Shown piece after piece: positions 8,581-16,579 of a stretch of 64,000 nucleotides of DNA; position 1 is the stretch's first letter, and every line of letters begins with the position of its first letter. A model generated the notes under the pieces. The model did not search any database and was not told where the DNA came from. It saw only the letters and a program-made list of their open reading frames with translations. The position numbers were made by a program, and so were the translations under genes. The stretch comes from CAZRWD01 sp964603785 (GTDB lineage Bacteria > Fermentibacterota > Fermentibacteria > Fermentibacterales > Fermentibacteraceae), in the NCBI GenBank assembly GCA_964603785.1, contig CAZRWD010000005.1:1-64000 (forward strand), written 5' to 3'.

Positions 8581-9384
8581 ATGCCGGCGGGGTTCGGGCT
8601 CGCCCTGGGAGGCGGCGCGGCAAGGGGCTGGGCTCATCTGGGAGTCCTGAGGGCGCTGGAGGAGGAGGGCCTCCGCCCCTCCTTCATAGCAGGGACCAGC
8701 ATGGGGGCGGTCGTCGGGGCGTTGTCCGCCTCGGGGATGCTCGAGGAGGCCTCGAAGGAGATACTCGCCGCCGACCTGGCGCATGTTCTCGGATACGTCG
8801 GCCCCGGTCTCGGAGGCGGCGGACTGATCGACGCCTGGAAGGTCCACCGTCTCCTGAAGGCATGGCTCGGACACACCGAGATCGAGAAGCTGCCCGTGCG
8901 CTTCGCCTCGGTGGCGACCGACCTGGACACCGGGGAGGAGGTGACCTTCGCCAGCGGTGACCTGGTGTCGGCGGTGATGGCGAGCATCGCGATACCGGTG
9001 GTCTTCCCTCCGTGGAGCACGAGGGGGCGCCGCTTCGTCGACGGCGGGCTCGTCGACCCCGTGCCGGTCTCGGCGGCAAGGGCGCTCGGCGCGGGAGTCG
9101 TCCTGGCGGTCGACCTGAACCGCGCCCTCTACGGTTCCCCCGGCGTCGCGGGAGAGGGTCCCCCCGCCCTGCACGAGACCATGCTCAGATCCATGATGAC
9201 GGCCGAGAGGGCGCTCACGAGGGCCAGGTTCGGGCTCGACGGACCCGACATCCTCGTGGCCCCGGACCTCTCAGCCTTCTCTGGCACCGAGTTCCACAGG
9301 GCCGGCGAGATCTCCGCGATCGGGTACGAGGCCTCGACTGGGAAGGTGAAGGACCTCTCGCTGCTCGTCCGCGGCGGGGGGTGA
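8581..9384 (+). CDS. Patatin-like phospholipase (RssA type)
   Basis: 267 residues. LALGGGAARGWAHLGVL at residues ~6-22 is the oxyanion-hole glycine motif, Ser40 lies in GTSMG and Asp154 in VDGG, giving the Ser-Asp dyad of patatin lipases; the size and arrangement match bacterial RssA/YchK-type proteins that hydrolyse acyl esters of phospholipids. I chose the ATG at 8581 because the glycine motif normally begins within a few residues of the start; an ATG at 8542 is also in frame and would overlap the kinase stop. It follows the kinase by 20 bp and is probably co-transcribed. Physiological substrate unknown. Confidence 0.88.
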   Translation: MPAGFGLALGGGAARGWAHLGVLRALEEEGLRPSFIAGTSMGAVVGALSASGMLEEASKEILAADLAHVLGYVGPGLGGGGLIDAWKVHRLLKAWLGHTEIEKLPVRFASVATDLDTGEEVTFASGDLVSAVMASIAIPVVFPPWSTRGRRFVDGGLVDPVPVSAARALGAGVVLAVDLNRALYGSPGVAGEGPPALHETMLRSMMTAERALTRARFGLDGPDILVAPDLSAFSGTEFHRAGEISAIGYEASTGKVKDLSLLVRGGG

Positions 9385-9410
9385 CATTGCGCGCCGGTGC
9401 TTTTTTTGAT
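9381..9410 (+). promoter_or_regulatory. Weak candidate promoter for the ankyrin gene
   Basis: GTGACA (9381-9386), 18-bp spacer, TTTGAT (9405-9410). The seven-T run at 9401-9407 is exceptional in this GC-rich window; it could instead belong to a terminator of the patatin gene, but no clear stem precedes it. Confidence 0.25.
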
Positions 9411-9442
9411 ACGGTATCGCACCACTCATGCGGGAGGAACCC

Positions 9443-10252
9443 TTGGCTCTGTTCGGAAGCCCGGCGAAGAAGCTCCTGGCCGTCCTGGCCGAGCCCGTGA
9501 CGGACTGGAGGAAGATCAGGTCGGTCGCTGAGGGTTCGTCCGCTCTCCGCGACAAGGGCGGGGTGCAGAGGACGATCCTGCTCTCCCTGATGGAGAAGGC
9601 CTGCGAGAGCGACTCGCTCCCGCTGGACGACTTCGGGGCGATACTCAGGAGCCTCGGATCCTCCGGCATCGACCTCAACACCACGCTCGGAACGAGGGGC
9701 GAGACCGCCGTGCAGATGGCCGTGGCCTGCGGGAGCGCCCCGATACTCGAGGCCCTCGTCCTTGCCGGAGCCTCTCCCGGCGCGGCATTCGCCGGCGGGA
9801 CGACGCCGCTCCATTCGGCCGTGTCCCAGTCCAACCTGAAGATCGCCGAGCTCCTCGTGAAATCGGGCGCCGACGTGAACGCCGAGGATGCGGCGGGCAA
9901 CACGCCCCTGCACCTCGCCGTCTCCCAGACAGGCAGGAAGCGCATGGTCGACTTCCTGATACGGAGCGGCGCCGTGATCTGGGTGCGCAACGCCGCCGGC
10001 GAGACCCCTGCGATGATCGCGGCCCGGGTGAGCGGCAATCCCTACACGGCATCCATCGAGAAGGCCCTCACGGCGCAGCGTTCCAGCAGGCTCCTCCAGT
10101 GGAGGTGCCCCGTGTGCGGCAGCGCGATGTCCCGCCCCCCCTCCGCGAGGGTCGAATGGCTCGTGGCGATAGGCGCATGGGACGATCTGGTCTATGGATG
10201 CGGGCGCTGCGGGAGGCGGACAGCGGCCCCCGAGCTGGACGGAGAGCGCTAG
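9443..10252 (+). CDS. Ankyrin-repeat protein with C-terminal zinc ribbon
   Basis: 269 residues from TTG 9443, which has GGGAGG five bases upstream; an ATG at 9428 is in frame but has no site. Residues ~85-215 form three to four ankyrin repeats (TPLHSAVSQ, AELLVKSGADVNAED, TPLHLAVSQ). The last ~55 residues carry two CxxC pairs (CPVCGS and CGRCGR), a probable zinc ribbon. Ankyrin repeats bind proteins, so this is a likely cytoplasmic adaptor; no signal peptide or enzyme motif is seen. Its last four bases overlap the stop of the convergent HD gene. The pairing of ankyrin repeats with a zinc ribbon is not one I recognise as a named family. Confidence 0.78.
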   Translation: MALFGSPAKKLLAVLAEPVTDWRKIRSVAEGSSALRDKGGVQRTILLSLMEKACESDSLPLDDFGAILRSLGSSGIDLNTTLGTRGETAVQMAVACGSAPILEALVLAGASPGAAFAGGTTPLHSAVSQSNLKIAELLVKSGADVNAEDAAGNTPLHLAVSQTGRKRMVDFLIRSGAVIWVRNAAGETPAMIAARVSGNPYTASIEKALTAQRSSRLLQWRCPVCGSAMSRPPSARVEWLVAIGAWDDLVYGCGRCGRRTAAPELDGER

Positions 10253-11589
10253 CCCTCGACCCTCCCGTAGCCCGCGAAGAGCGGGATCGCAGCCTCCTCG
10301 ATGACATCCGCGCATATCCTCCGGATGGCGTCCCCGTACTCCGGGGAGCAGCTGACGGCGAGGAGGCTCCTGTTCGGCCGGGCGTTCGCCAGGTACAGGG
10401 CGAAGTGGGGATCCATCTCCTGGAGTGTCGCAACCCGTCCGGACGGCTCCAGGAACCCTATGTCCAGCATGCCGAACCTCTCCTCGGAGACCTTGACCGC
10501 CTCCAGGGGCAGGTCCACGAGGACGTTGCCCGGGGGCACCCCTGCGCGGTCCGCTATCTCCTCCTCGAGGGTGCGGGCCAGCTCCGCAGGGCGGAGGCCG
10601 CCGCATCTGAGGGTCTCGAGGAACTTCTCCTCGTCCGAGGTCCTCCAGGCGGAGTCGATCCTGAAGACCTGGGTGAAGAGGTTCTGACGGTACTTGACCC
10701 GCCAGGCCATCTCCCGGACCCACGGGTCCTTCGAGCCCTTCACGAGGAAGCTCAGGAGCTCGTCGTCCGTGAGCTCCTCGAAGGCCTCGATCTCGCCGAG
10801 CTCGACGATGCTCCTCCTGGCCGCCCTCAGCAGCATCCGGTCGACTATCCTGGTCTTCCTGTGGAGGTAGACGCTGGAGTACATCTGCAGCCTCGCCATG
10901 AGGAAGTCCCTGACCGCGTCCAGGGCCTTGTGCTGGAAGACCAGCCTGTCGCCGTCGAGAAGCATCGTGCTCGTGAGGCGGTCCACCTCGATGTGGCCGT
11001 AGGCGACGCCGGTGAAGTGGAAGTCGCGCTGCAGGTAGTCCAGCATGTCGGCGTCGACCTCGCCGAAGATGATCTGCTGCATGTACCGGGGGCCGCGGAA
11101 GTCCGACCTGATGAGGTCCGCCACGTCCCCGGGAGCTATGCCGTGAGCCCGCAGGATTTCCGGGATCGAGCCGGAGCCGGGGACGCCCATCCTGCGCCTC
11201 CCCGTCACCAGATCCCCTACGAGGTCCATGTGATCGCCGCCATGGATCTCGATGTACAGGGGCTCGAGGGTGTGGGACCAGGGGGTGTGGCCTATGTCGT
11301 GGAGCATTCCCGCCGCCTCGAGGAGGGCGCATTCGGCCTCCCTGCCCGGGGAGTCGGGGATCACCGTCCTCCCGATCCTGCCGGCGAGGCAGGAGACCCC
11401 CAGTGCGTGCGAGAGCCTCATGCAGTGAGCACCCGGGTAGCACTGGAACGTCATGCCGAGCTGATGGACGAAGCTCAGCCGCTGGACCTCGACGGTCTTT
11501 AGCAGATCCTCCTGGAGCGGGCTGAGGCGGAGACTGCCCAGGACGGGATCCCTCACGTACATGGTCTTCCTCTGGACGCCCCCGGTCAT
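10249..11589 (-). CDS. HD-superfamily phosphohydrolase (COG1078-like)
   Basis: 446 residues. The HD metal site is complete: His in MRLSHALGV, the HD pair in LHDIGHTPWSH, and a distal Asp in EVDADMLDYLQRD. This layout, including RDFHFTGV after the last Asp, is that of COG1078 HD proteins related to dNTP triphosphohydrolases. They hydrolyse phosphate esters of nucleotides; the precise substrate cannot be read. The ATG at 11589 overlaps the stop of the upstream nucleotidyltransferase-like gene in ATGA, so the two are translationally coupled and may act on the same nucleotide metabolism. Confidence 0.85.
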   Translation of the reverse strand: MTGGVQRKTMYVRDPVLGSLRLSPLQEDLLKTVEVQRLSFVHQLGMTFQCYPGAHCMRLSHALGVSCLAGRIGRTVIPDSPGREAECALLEAAGMLHDIGHTPWSHTLEPLYIEIHGGDHMDLVGDLVTGRRRMGVPGSGSIPEILRAHGIAPGDVADLIRSDFRGPRYMQQIIFGEVDADMLDYLQRDFHFTGVAYGHIEVDRLTSTMLLDGDRLVFQHKALDAVRDFLMARLQMYSSVYLHRKTRIVDRMLLRAARRSIVELGEIEAFEELTDDELLSFLVKGSKDPWVREMAWRVKYRQNLFTQVFRIDSAWRTSDEEKFLETLRCGGLRPAELARTLEEEIADRAGVPPGNVLVDLPLEAVKVSEERFGMLDIGFLEPSGRVATLQEMDPHFALYLANARPNRSLLAVSCSPEYGDAIRRICADVIEEAAIPLFAGYGRVEG

Positions 11590-12554
11590 CGGAACCTCCG
11601 AACGCCGCACGAAGCCGGCAGACCCACGGCCGACCTGCCCAGGACCGTCCCGAACAGGGCTGCGACGATGAAAGATGACCTCCTCCAGCCCCGTAGCGCC
11701 AGTGCCGCCGAGAGGGCCGATGATCCGCCCGGGGCGAGGGGGCCGAAACGGCCAACGGGCCTGTTCCCGGCGCGGAGCAGGGTGTCCCTCGCCGCAACGG
11801 GGACGTGAAGGCCGGGAAAGGCTCCGAGCCCCTCCAGCATGCGGGCCAGCACCTCGCCCAGCCCGGTGCGCCCGGCGAGGCGTGTGAAGCCCGCCCAGCC
11901 GGCCGGATCGAGCCTCGATGCGATCAGCGCCGCGTCGACCCACCAGATCTGCCTCGCCCCGCCGTGCCTGACGGTATGAAGCATCGACAGCAGGAGGCGC
12001 ATGTCCAGGCTCATGAAGAGGAGGTTCTCCGGTCCGGGGACGCTTTGTGACTCCGAGGGGTGCGGCAGCCTTCCCGGCAGTGTGGAGGGGAAGTAGACGG
12101 GATGCCAGTGCAGGTCCAGGGTGACGGCGTTCCTGCGGAAGCCGGCGCTTCCGACGATGCCGGAGGACAGGAGGGCGCGGGATGCTCCGGACCATGTCCA
12201 GCCCCTCGAGAGCAGCAGGCTCCCCAGGGACAGGAAGTCGCTCCTCCGGCAGATGAGGTCGATGTCGTTCATGGGCCGCTGATCCGGGGACGGGTACATG
12301 TCCAGGGCCATGTCCACGCCCTTGTAGGCCCACAGGGGCATGCCCGACCCGGCGGCGGCCGCTGTGAAGGGACGGATCTCGTGGAGCGAGCGGATCCAGC
12401 GGCCCGAATGGATGCGCCTGAGAAGACGACCCTCCCGGTCGTCAGCCAGGTGCTCCAGCCCGTCTCCAGGCCTGACCGGGTGACCGCCGCCCGGCCCCCG
12501 CAGGAGGGACCAGGCTGCGATCGCCGAATCTCCCGGCGCCGCCGACCCGCCCAT
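11586..12554 (-). CDS. Nucleotidyltransferase-family protein (NTP_transf_5-like)
   Basis: 322 residues. The region WAYKGVDMALDMYP...RPMNDIDLIC matches the 'uncharacterised nucleotidyltransferase' family in which a Lys-Gly pair and a D-x-D metal site define a minimal Pol-beta-like fold; LDLHWHP further on is also typical. Substrate of the family is unknown; several members sit in polysaccharide clusters. Here it is the first gene of a pair with the HD phosphohydrolase (ATGA overlap), which is a different setting. The N-terminal ~40 residues are poorly conserved-looking and the true start could be internal. Confidence 0.7.
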   Translation of the reverse strand: MGGSAAPGDSAIAAWSLLRGPGGGHPVRPGDGLEHLADDREGRLLRRIHSGRWIRSLHEIRPFTAAAAGSGMPLWAYKGVDMALDMYPSPDQRPMNDIDLICRRSDFLSLGSLLLSRGWTWSGASRALLSSGIVGSAGFRRNAVTLDLHWHPVYFPSTLPGRLPHPSESQSVPGPENLLFMSLDMRLLLSMLHTVRHGGARQIWWVDAALIASRLDPAGWAGFTRLAGRTGLGEVLARMLEGLGAFPGLHVPVAARDTLLRAGNRPVGRFGPLAPGGSSALSAALALRGWRRSSFIVAALFGTVLGRSAVGLPASCGVRRFR

Positions 12555-12592
12555 GCACGATTCATAGCAGGAGCGGGCCGTGCGTCCAGCCG

Positions 12593-12621
12593 TTGCCCGT
12601 CCGGCCCATGCCGGTGATATT
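12593..12621 (+). promoter_or_regulatory. Candidate promoter for the PHP phosphoesterase gene
   Basis: TTGCCC (12593-12598), 17-bp spacer, GATATT (12616-12621). The expected start of transcription coincides with the GTG at 12628, which suggests either leaderless translation or initiation at the GTG 12646. Confidence 0.45.
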
Positions 12622-12627
12622 GCCTCC

Positions 12628-13548
12628 GTGGATGATGGAAGGGCCGTGGATCTGCATGTTCACAGCACAGCCTCCGACGGGGTGCTCCCTCCCCGCGCGC
12701 TGGTCGAGGCCGCCTGCGCGAGGGGGCTGGCCGCCCTCGCGATAAGCGACCACGACACCGTCGGCGGGATACGCGAGGCGGCCGCCGCCTCCGGCGGGAC
12801 GGGGCTCGTCTTCATCCCCGCGGTCGAGCTAAGCATCAACCTGCTGTCCGGTGGCTCGGCGCACCTCCTCGGCTACTTCCCGGGAACCGCCCCTGAGCTC
12901 CTGGACGACCCGCTGACCCCGCTCGGAAGGTCTCTCCAGAGGGTGAGGGACGCTCGCGGGATGCGCAATCCGAGGATAATCGAGAAGCTCGCCCAGCTGG
13001 GCCTGCCCCTCTTCGAGGAGGAGGTCCTCGAGCACGCAGGCGGCGATGTGGTGGGAAGACCGCACATCGCCCAGGCGATGGTCTCACGGGGGTATGTCCA
13101 GAACAGCCGGGAGGCCTTCGACAGGTTCCTGGGACGCGGCCGGCCCGCCTATGTGGAGAGGGACAGGCTCTGGGAGAACGAATCCATCGATCTCATCAGG
13201 GGGATGGGCGGTTTCCCGGTCCTGGCCCATCCCGGCCTGCTCGAGCGCGACAGGACCGGGCTCGGAGCGCTCCTCGGAGCCATGACCGGCAGGGGTCTGG
13301 CGGGTGTGGAGGCATACTATCCCAGGCACTCGGCGGAGATGACGGCCCATCTCTCGGCGGTCGCCCGGGATCTGGGCCTCTTCCTGACCGGGGGGACCGA
13401 TTTCCACGGGGCGCAGGACGATCCCGCGGTGCTGGGCGGGACGCCGGGGGTCTTCGAGGTGACCGCCGGCAGCGTCGGAGACTTCCTGTCGCGATGCGAA
13501 GCTTGTACATTGGGCGCAACGGCGGGGCAGACGCCCTCGGAAGCCTGA
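12628..13548 (+). CDS. PHP-domain phosphoesterase (RNase AM/YciV-like)
   Basis: About 306 residues. VDLHVHSTASDG near the N-terminus, ISDHDTV, PAVELS, GRPHIAQAM, LAHPG and GGTDFHG are, in order, the metal-binding motifs of PHP phosphoesterases of the YciV family, which act as 5'-to-3' trimming nucleases and 3',5'-nucleoside bisphosphate phosphatases. All motifs are intact. The start is uncertain: an ATG at 12580 lies upstream of the promoter-like -10; GTG 12628 and GTG 12646 are alternatives and the latter gives the usual N-terminus (MDLHVHS). It is divergent from the nucleotidyltransferase/HD pair and probably co-transcribed with the two small genes that follow. Confidence 0.85.
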   Translation: MDDGRAVDLHVHSTASDGVLPPRALVEAACARGLAALAISDHDTVGGIREAAAASGGTGLVFIPAVELSINLLSGGSAHLLGYFPGTAPELLDDPLTPLGRSLQRVRDARGMRNPRIIEKLAQLGLPLFEEEVLEHAGGDVVGRPHIAQAMVSRGYVQNSREAFDRFLGRGRPAYVERDRLWENESIDLIRGMGGFPVLAHPGLLERDRTGLGALLGAMTGRGLAGVEAYYPRHSAEMTAHLSAVARDLGLFLTGGTDFHGAQDDPAVLGGTPGVFEVTAGSVGDFLSRCEACTLGATAGQTPSEA

Positions 13549-13572
13549 CAAAGACACAGCCGGGAGAGTGAG

Positions 13573-13782
13573 ATGGCAAAACTCAGCGAACTGGTCGAGA
13601 AGATCGATGAAACAGCCAGGAGCGGCGACAGGCGCAAGGCGGTCCGCATGATCGAGTCCCTGCTCCAGAAGGCCCCCGACAACCAGGCCCTCATGTCGAG
13701 GAAGGTCAGGTACGAGCAGGAGCTGAAGATGCAGATGCGCCTGGAGGCGCTGGAGAAGAAATTCGGCACCCCCTCCTCCTGA
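13573..13782 (+). CDS. Small coiled-coil-like protein (69 aa), unknown function
   Basis: ATG with GGGAGAG seven bases upstream. The sequence is highly charged and predicted helical throughout (heptad-like spacing in ELVEKIDETARSG and LEALEKKFG), with a TPR-like feel (AVRMIESLLQKAPDNQAL). No cysteines, no signal peptide. The tail of this gene (13761-13782) overlaps the probable start of the next gene in another frame. I do not recognise the family. Confidence 0.72.
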   Translation: MAKLSELVEKIDETARSGDRRKAVRMIESLLQKAPDNQALMSRKVRYEQELKMQMRLEALEKKFGTPSS

Positions 13783-14537
13783 CGGCCGCCCTCCTGCCGG
13801 TCCTGTCCTGCCGTCCCGCGGATGTCGGCCCACCGGCCGGGACGGCCGACAGGTACGCATCGCGATGTCTCAGCCAGTGGGAGCGCACGACCGTCTTCCT
13901 CGTCTCGGGAAGGGCGCGGATCGACGGAGGCGACTTCCTCTTCGAAGGGCGCTTCGCCCTCTGGGGGAGCATTCCCGGCAACCTCGCGAGAGGGGACATC
14001 TGCGGTCCCGACGGCGCTCCGGTTCTCAGCTTCAGGGCCGACTCCTCCGGGTTCACGGTTGTCCTTCCGAGGGAGGAGAGGGCCTTCCTCCACCCCGGGG
14101 GGCTCTCCCTCTCGTCGTTCCATCTTCCCCTCCGAGACCTCCTGTTCCTTCTCAGGACCGGCTTCCCCCGGGAGCTCGAGCCCTGGCAGATCGTCTCCGG
14201 GGCATCGACTTCGGGCAGCGCGGTCGAATGGGCGTTCTCCGGGGGGCGGGACACGCTGCGGGTGCGCCTGGAGCCCCCGGAGCTCTTTCCGGGCAGCATC
14301 GAGTGGGGCGGCGGGAGGGCGTCCGTGCTCTCGGCCAGCCCCCACGACGAGTACGAGGCCTGGCCCTCCTCGTGGAGGTTCGAATCGGGTGATCTGACCG
14401 CAGTCCTTTCCATATCCTCCATCCGGAGCCCCGCCGAGGCATGGCAGGGAGTCTGGGATCTGGCCGTCCCCTTCCCCGCGGAAACGTTGAAAGCGTCCCC
14501 GTCCGTCGAGCCCTTGTGGGAGATACCGCGGAGATAG
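13761..14537 (+). CDS. LolB/DUF4292-like outer-membrane lipoprotein, apparent ATT start
   Basis: The frame ending at the TAG 14535-14537 is open from 13761, but its first ATG/GTG/TTG is a GTG at 14262, in the middle of an obviously folded protein. Starting at the ATT 13761, which has GGAG five bases upstream (13752-13755), gives MRHPLLLTAALLPVLSC: a textbook lipoprotein signal peptide with Cys17. CTG 13779 is the only other near-cognate choice and would lack the positive N-region. The mature ~240 residues (SQWERTTVFLVSGRARI, GEF-like strands, RGDICGPDGAPVLSF) resemble LolB/DUF4292 lipoproteins that handle or receive lipoproteins at the outer membrane; family assignment is tentative. It overlaps the 69-aa gene by 22 bp. 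Confidence 0.68.
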   Translation: MRHPLLLTAALLPVLSCRPADVGPPAGTADRYASRCLSQWERTTVFLVSGRARIDGGDFLFEGRFALWGSIPGNLARGDICGPDGAPVLSFRADSSGFTVVLPREERAFLHPGGLSLSSFHLPLRDLLFLLRTGFPRELEPWQIVSGASTSGSAVEWAFSGGRDTLRVRLEPPELFPGSIEWGGGRASVLSASPHDEYEAWPSSWRFESGDLTAVLSISSIRSPAEAWQGVWDLAVPFPAETLKASPSVEPLWEIPRR

Positions 14538-14551
14538 GTTAACTCTCAAGC

Positions 14552-14572
14552 GGCACAGGTCGTTCGCCCCTG
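14552..14572 (+). terminator. Short hairpin after the lipoprotein gene
   Basis: CACAGG and CCTGTG form a 6-bp stem around a 9-nt loop about 15 bp after the TAG at 14537. No T-tract. The rest of 14538-14713 holds no gene. Confidence 0.3.
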
Positions 14573-14713
14573 TGACGGCCGGAGCGCTCCCCCCCATGCA
14601 CCCGGCCACGGCCCGGAATCCGCCTCCGGCAGGGCCGGACCGGCTCCCGGAAGGGTTAACTCATCTGCGTAAGCGGTCGTCCGCGGGTGGCGCCGGGTTC
14701 TCCCCGCAGCAAG

Positions 14714-14742
14714 TTGACGCAGGCGCATCACTATGGTATTGA
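14714..14742 (+). promoter_or_regulatory. Candidate promoter of the mre/rod-shape operon
   Basis: TTGACG (14714-14719), 17-bp spacer, TATTGA (14737-14742), 31 bp before the mreB ATG. The ~235-bp gap here is among the longest in the window, consistent with an operon start. Confidence 0.5.
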
Positions 14743-14743
14743 A

Positions 14744-14770
14744 CAACCCCTGACCTGTTTACGGGGGTTG
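14744..14770 (+). promoter_or_regulatory. Hairpin covering the mreB ribosome-binding site
   Basis: CAACCCC (14744-14750) pairs perfectly with GGGGTTG (14764-14770), loop 13 nt. The right arm includes the GGGGG that is the only Shine-Dalgarno-like stretch before the ATG at 14773, so folding would mask it. A translational control role is inference. Confidence 0.35.
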
Positions 14771-14772
14771 TG

Positions 14773-15807
14773 ATGGGTCTTCTCAAGAGGTTTCCCAGGG
14801 CGTCCTCGTTCCTGTCCACATCCATGGCGATAGATCTCGGCACGGCCAACACCCTGATCTATCTCCTGGGGCGTGGCATAGTCCTCGAGGAGCCCAGCGT
14901 GGTGGCCATCGACAAGGCCTCCAACGACGTCATAGCCGTGGGGGCCGAGGCCAAGTCCATGCTGGGCAGGACGGGCTCCTCCCTCGAAGCCCTCCGCCCG
15001 CTCAAGGACGGCGTCATCACCAACGCGACCGCTACCATGGCCATGCTCAGGATCTTCTTCGAGAGGGCCCAGGGCAAGAGGTTCGCAATGAGGCCCAGGG
15101 TTCTGGTCTGCGTCCCGAACGGCATCACGGAGGTGGAGATCACGGCGGTGAGGAACGCCCTGGAGAGGGCCGGGGCGAGGGACGTGCTGATAGTCCCCGA
15201 GCCCCTTGCCGCAGCCGTCGGAGTGGGTCTGCCCGTCGAGAGCCCCGCGGGGAGCATGATCGTGGACATCGGGGGAGGCACCACCGAGATAGCGGTCATC
15301 TCCCTCTCCTCCATCGCCGCCACGAACTCCATCAGGGTGGGTGGCGACGAGATGAACGAGTCGATCACGAACTACCTGAAGAAGCAGTTCAGCCTCCTGA
15401 TCGGGGAGAGGACGTCGGAGGCCGTGAAGATGCGCATCGGCACGGTCATGGAAGAGGACGACGAAGGCATGGATGTCAGCGGGCTGGATTTCGTCAACGG
15501 GATACCGAGGACATACCGTATCCGTTCGAGCGACCTCCGCGAAGCGCTGAAGGAGCCGGTCGGGATCATTATCGAGGCCGTCCGGCACGGCCTCGAGATG
15601 ACGCCACCCGAGCTGGCGAGCGACATCGTGGAGCGCGGCATTGTGCTCACGGGAGGGGGAGCCCTTCTCAGGGGCATCTCCAGGCTCCTGGCCAGCCAGA
15701 CCGGCCTCCCGATAAGGATCGCCGACAACCCACTGGCCTGCACCGTCCTCGGGGCCGGCATCATCCTCGAGGACACCTACCGTTTCCGCAAACTGATCAG
15801 CCGCTAG
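14773..15807 (+). CDS. mreB: Rod-shape-determining actin homologue MreB
   Basis: 344 residues, the usual MreB length. The actin-fold motifs are clear: phosphate-1 MAIDLGTANT, phosphate-2 VDIGGGTTEIAVI, connect motifs around VPEPLAAAVGVG, and the adenosine motif LTGGGALLRGI. MreB polymerises on ATP under the inner membrane and directs lateral peptidoglycan synthesis through MreC, MreD, RodA and PBP2, all encoded directly downstream. The N-terminus (MGLLKRF...) could serve as the membrane-binding amphipathic helix. ATG 14773 is preferred over the adjacent in-frame GTG 14770. Confidence 0.97.
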   Translation: MGLLKRFPRASSFLSTSMAIDLGTANTLIYLLGRGIVLEEPSVVAIDKASNDVIAVGAEAKSMLGRTGSSLEALRPLKDGVITNATATMAMLRIFFERAQGKRFAMRPRVLVCVPNGITEVEITAVRNALERAGARDVLIVPEPLAAAVGVGLPVESPAGSMIVDIGGGTTEIAVISLSSIAATNSIRVGGDEMNESITNYLKKQFSLLIGERTSEAVKMRIGTVMEEDDEGMDVSGLDFVNGIPRTYRIRSSDLREALKEPVGIIIEAVRHGLEMTPPELASDIVERGIVLTGGGALLRGISRLLASQTGLPIRIADNPLACTVLGAGIILEDTYRFRKLISR

Positions 15808-15808
15808 C

Positions 15809-16579
15809 ATGCAGGACGGATCCAGACAGCAGTCCGGGGGGCGGAGGTTCGCGGCATACCTCGCCGCATCGCTCGCCCTCCTCGTCCTGGGCCCCCTTCT
15901 CCTCGGCGGCGTAGGCGGCTGGGCCGCCGCCAGGTTCTCCGACCTCGTGCTCGGCAGGGAGGGGGATGAGGCTCCCGACGTCATGCGCGCCCAGCTGGTG
16001 GAGCTGATGCTCGAGAACGCCGCGCTCCGCGAGGAGGTGATGAAGGCCGAGAGGTACAGGCTGCTCCTGGGGATAACGAGGACGATCCCGAGGAGGGCCA
16101 TGGCCGGGAGGATCCTTTACAGGTCCGAGGGGCTCGTGGGAGGCGCGATGGTCGTCGACCGGGGGACCCTCGACGGAGTGACCGTCAACTCCGTCTGCCT
16201 CGCCCCCGCCGGCCTCGTGGGCGTCGTCACCTCCTGCACCGGCACGACCTGCGACGTGCTCCCGCTGACCTCCCCGAGGGTCATGGTGAGCTGCGTCACC
16301 CGCCGTTCCGGCGCCGTGGGCATCCTCTCCTCGTCCGATGGCAGGCTGAGACTGCTGCACATAGACTCGTCGAGGGAGGTCGAGCCCGGAGAGGAGGTCG
16401 TCACCAGCCGGTTCGGAGGGGTCTATCCGGACGGCCTGCTCGTCGGCACGGTCGTCGAGGTGGTCGAGGACAGCCCCGCATCCGCCCTGGAGCTCACGGT
16501 GGACCCGGCGGTCGATTTCGAGACACTCGGCGAGGTGCTCATCCTGGTGGGGGAGGAGAGCGTCGTTGAATCGCCGTGA
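15809..16579 (+). CDS. mreC: Rod-shape-determining protein MreC
   Basis: 256 residues: short cytoplasmic N-terminus, one transmembrane helix (~14-36), a coiled coil (ELMLENAALREEVMKAERYR), then the two beta-barrel MreC domain (VDRGTLDGV, PAGLVGVV, EEVVTSRFGGVYPDGLLVGTV). MreC is the periplasmic bridge linking MreB filaments to PBP2 and RodA. It starts 2 bp after mreB and overlaps mreD by 14 bp. Length is slightly below the usual 280-370 residues; nothing essential appears missing. Confidence 0.95.
   Translation: MQDGSRQQSGGRRFAAYLAASLALLVLGPLLLGGVGGWAAARFSDLVLGREGDEAPDVMRAQLVELMLENAALREEVMKAERYRLLLGITRTIPRRAMAGRILYRSEGLVGGAMVVDRGTLDGVTVNSVCLAPAGLVGVVTSCTGTTCDVLPLTSPRVMVSCVTRRSGAVGILSSSDGRLRLLHIDSSREVEPGEEVVTSRFGGVYPDGLLVGTVVEVVEDSPASALELTVDPAVDFETLGEVLILVGEESVVESP

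Noticed and set aside
12562..12753. Small minus-strand frame in the divergent gap before the PHP gene
   Set aside because: It overlaps the coding sequence of the PHP domain and the candidate promoter, and lacks a ribosome site.
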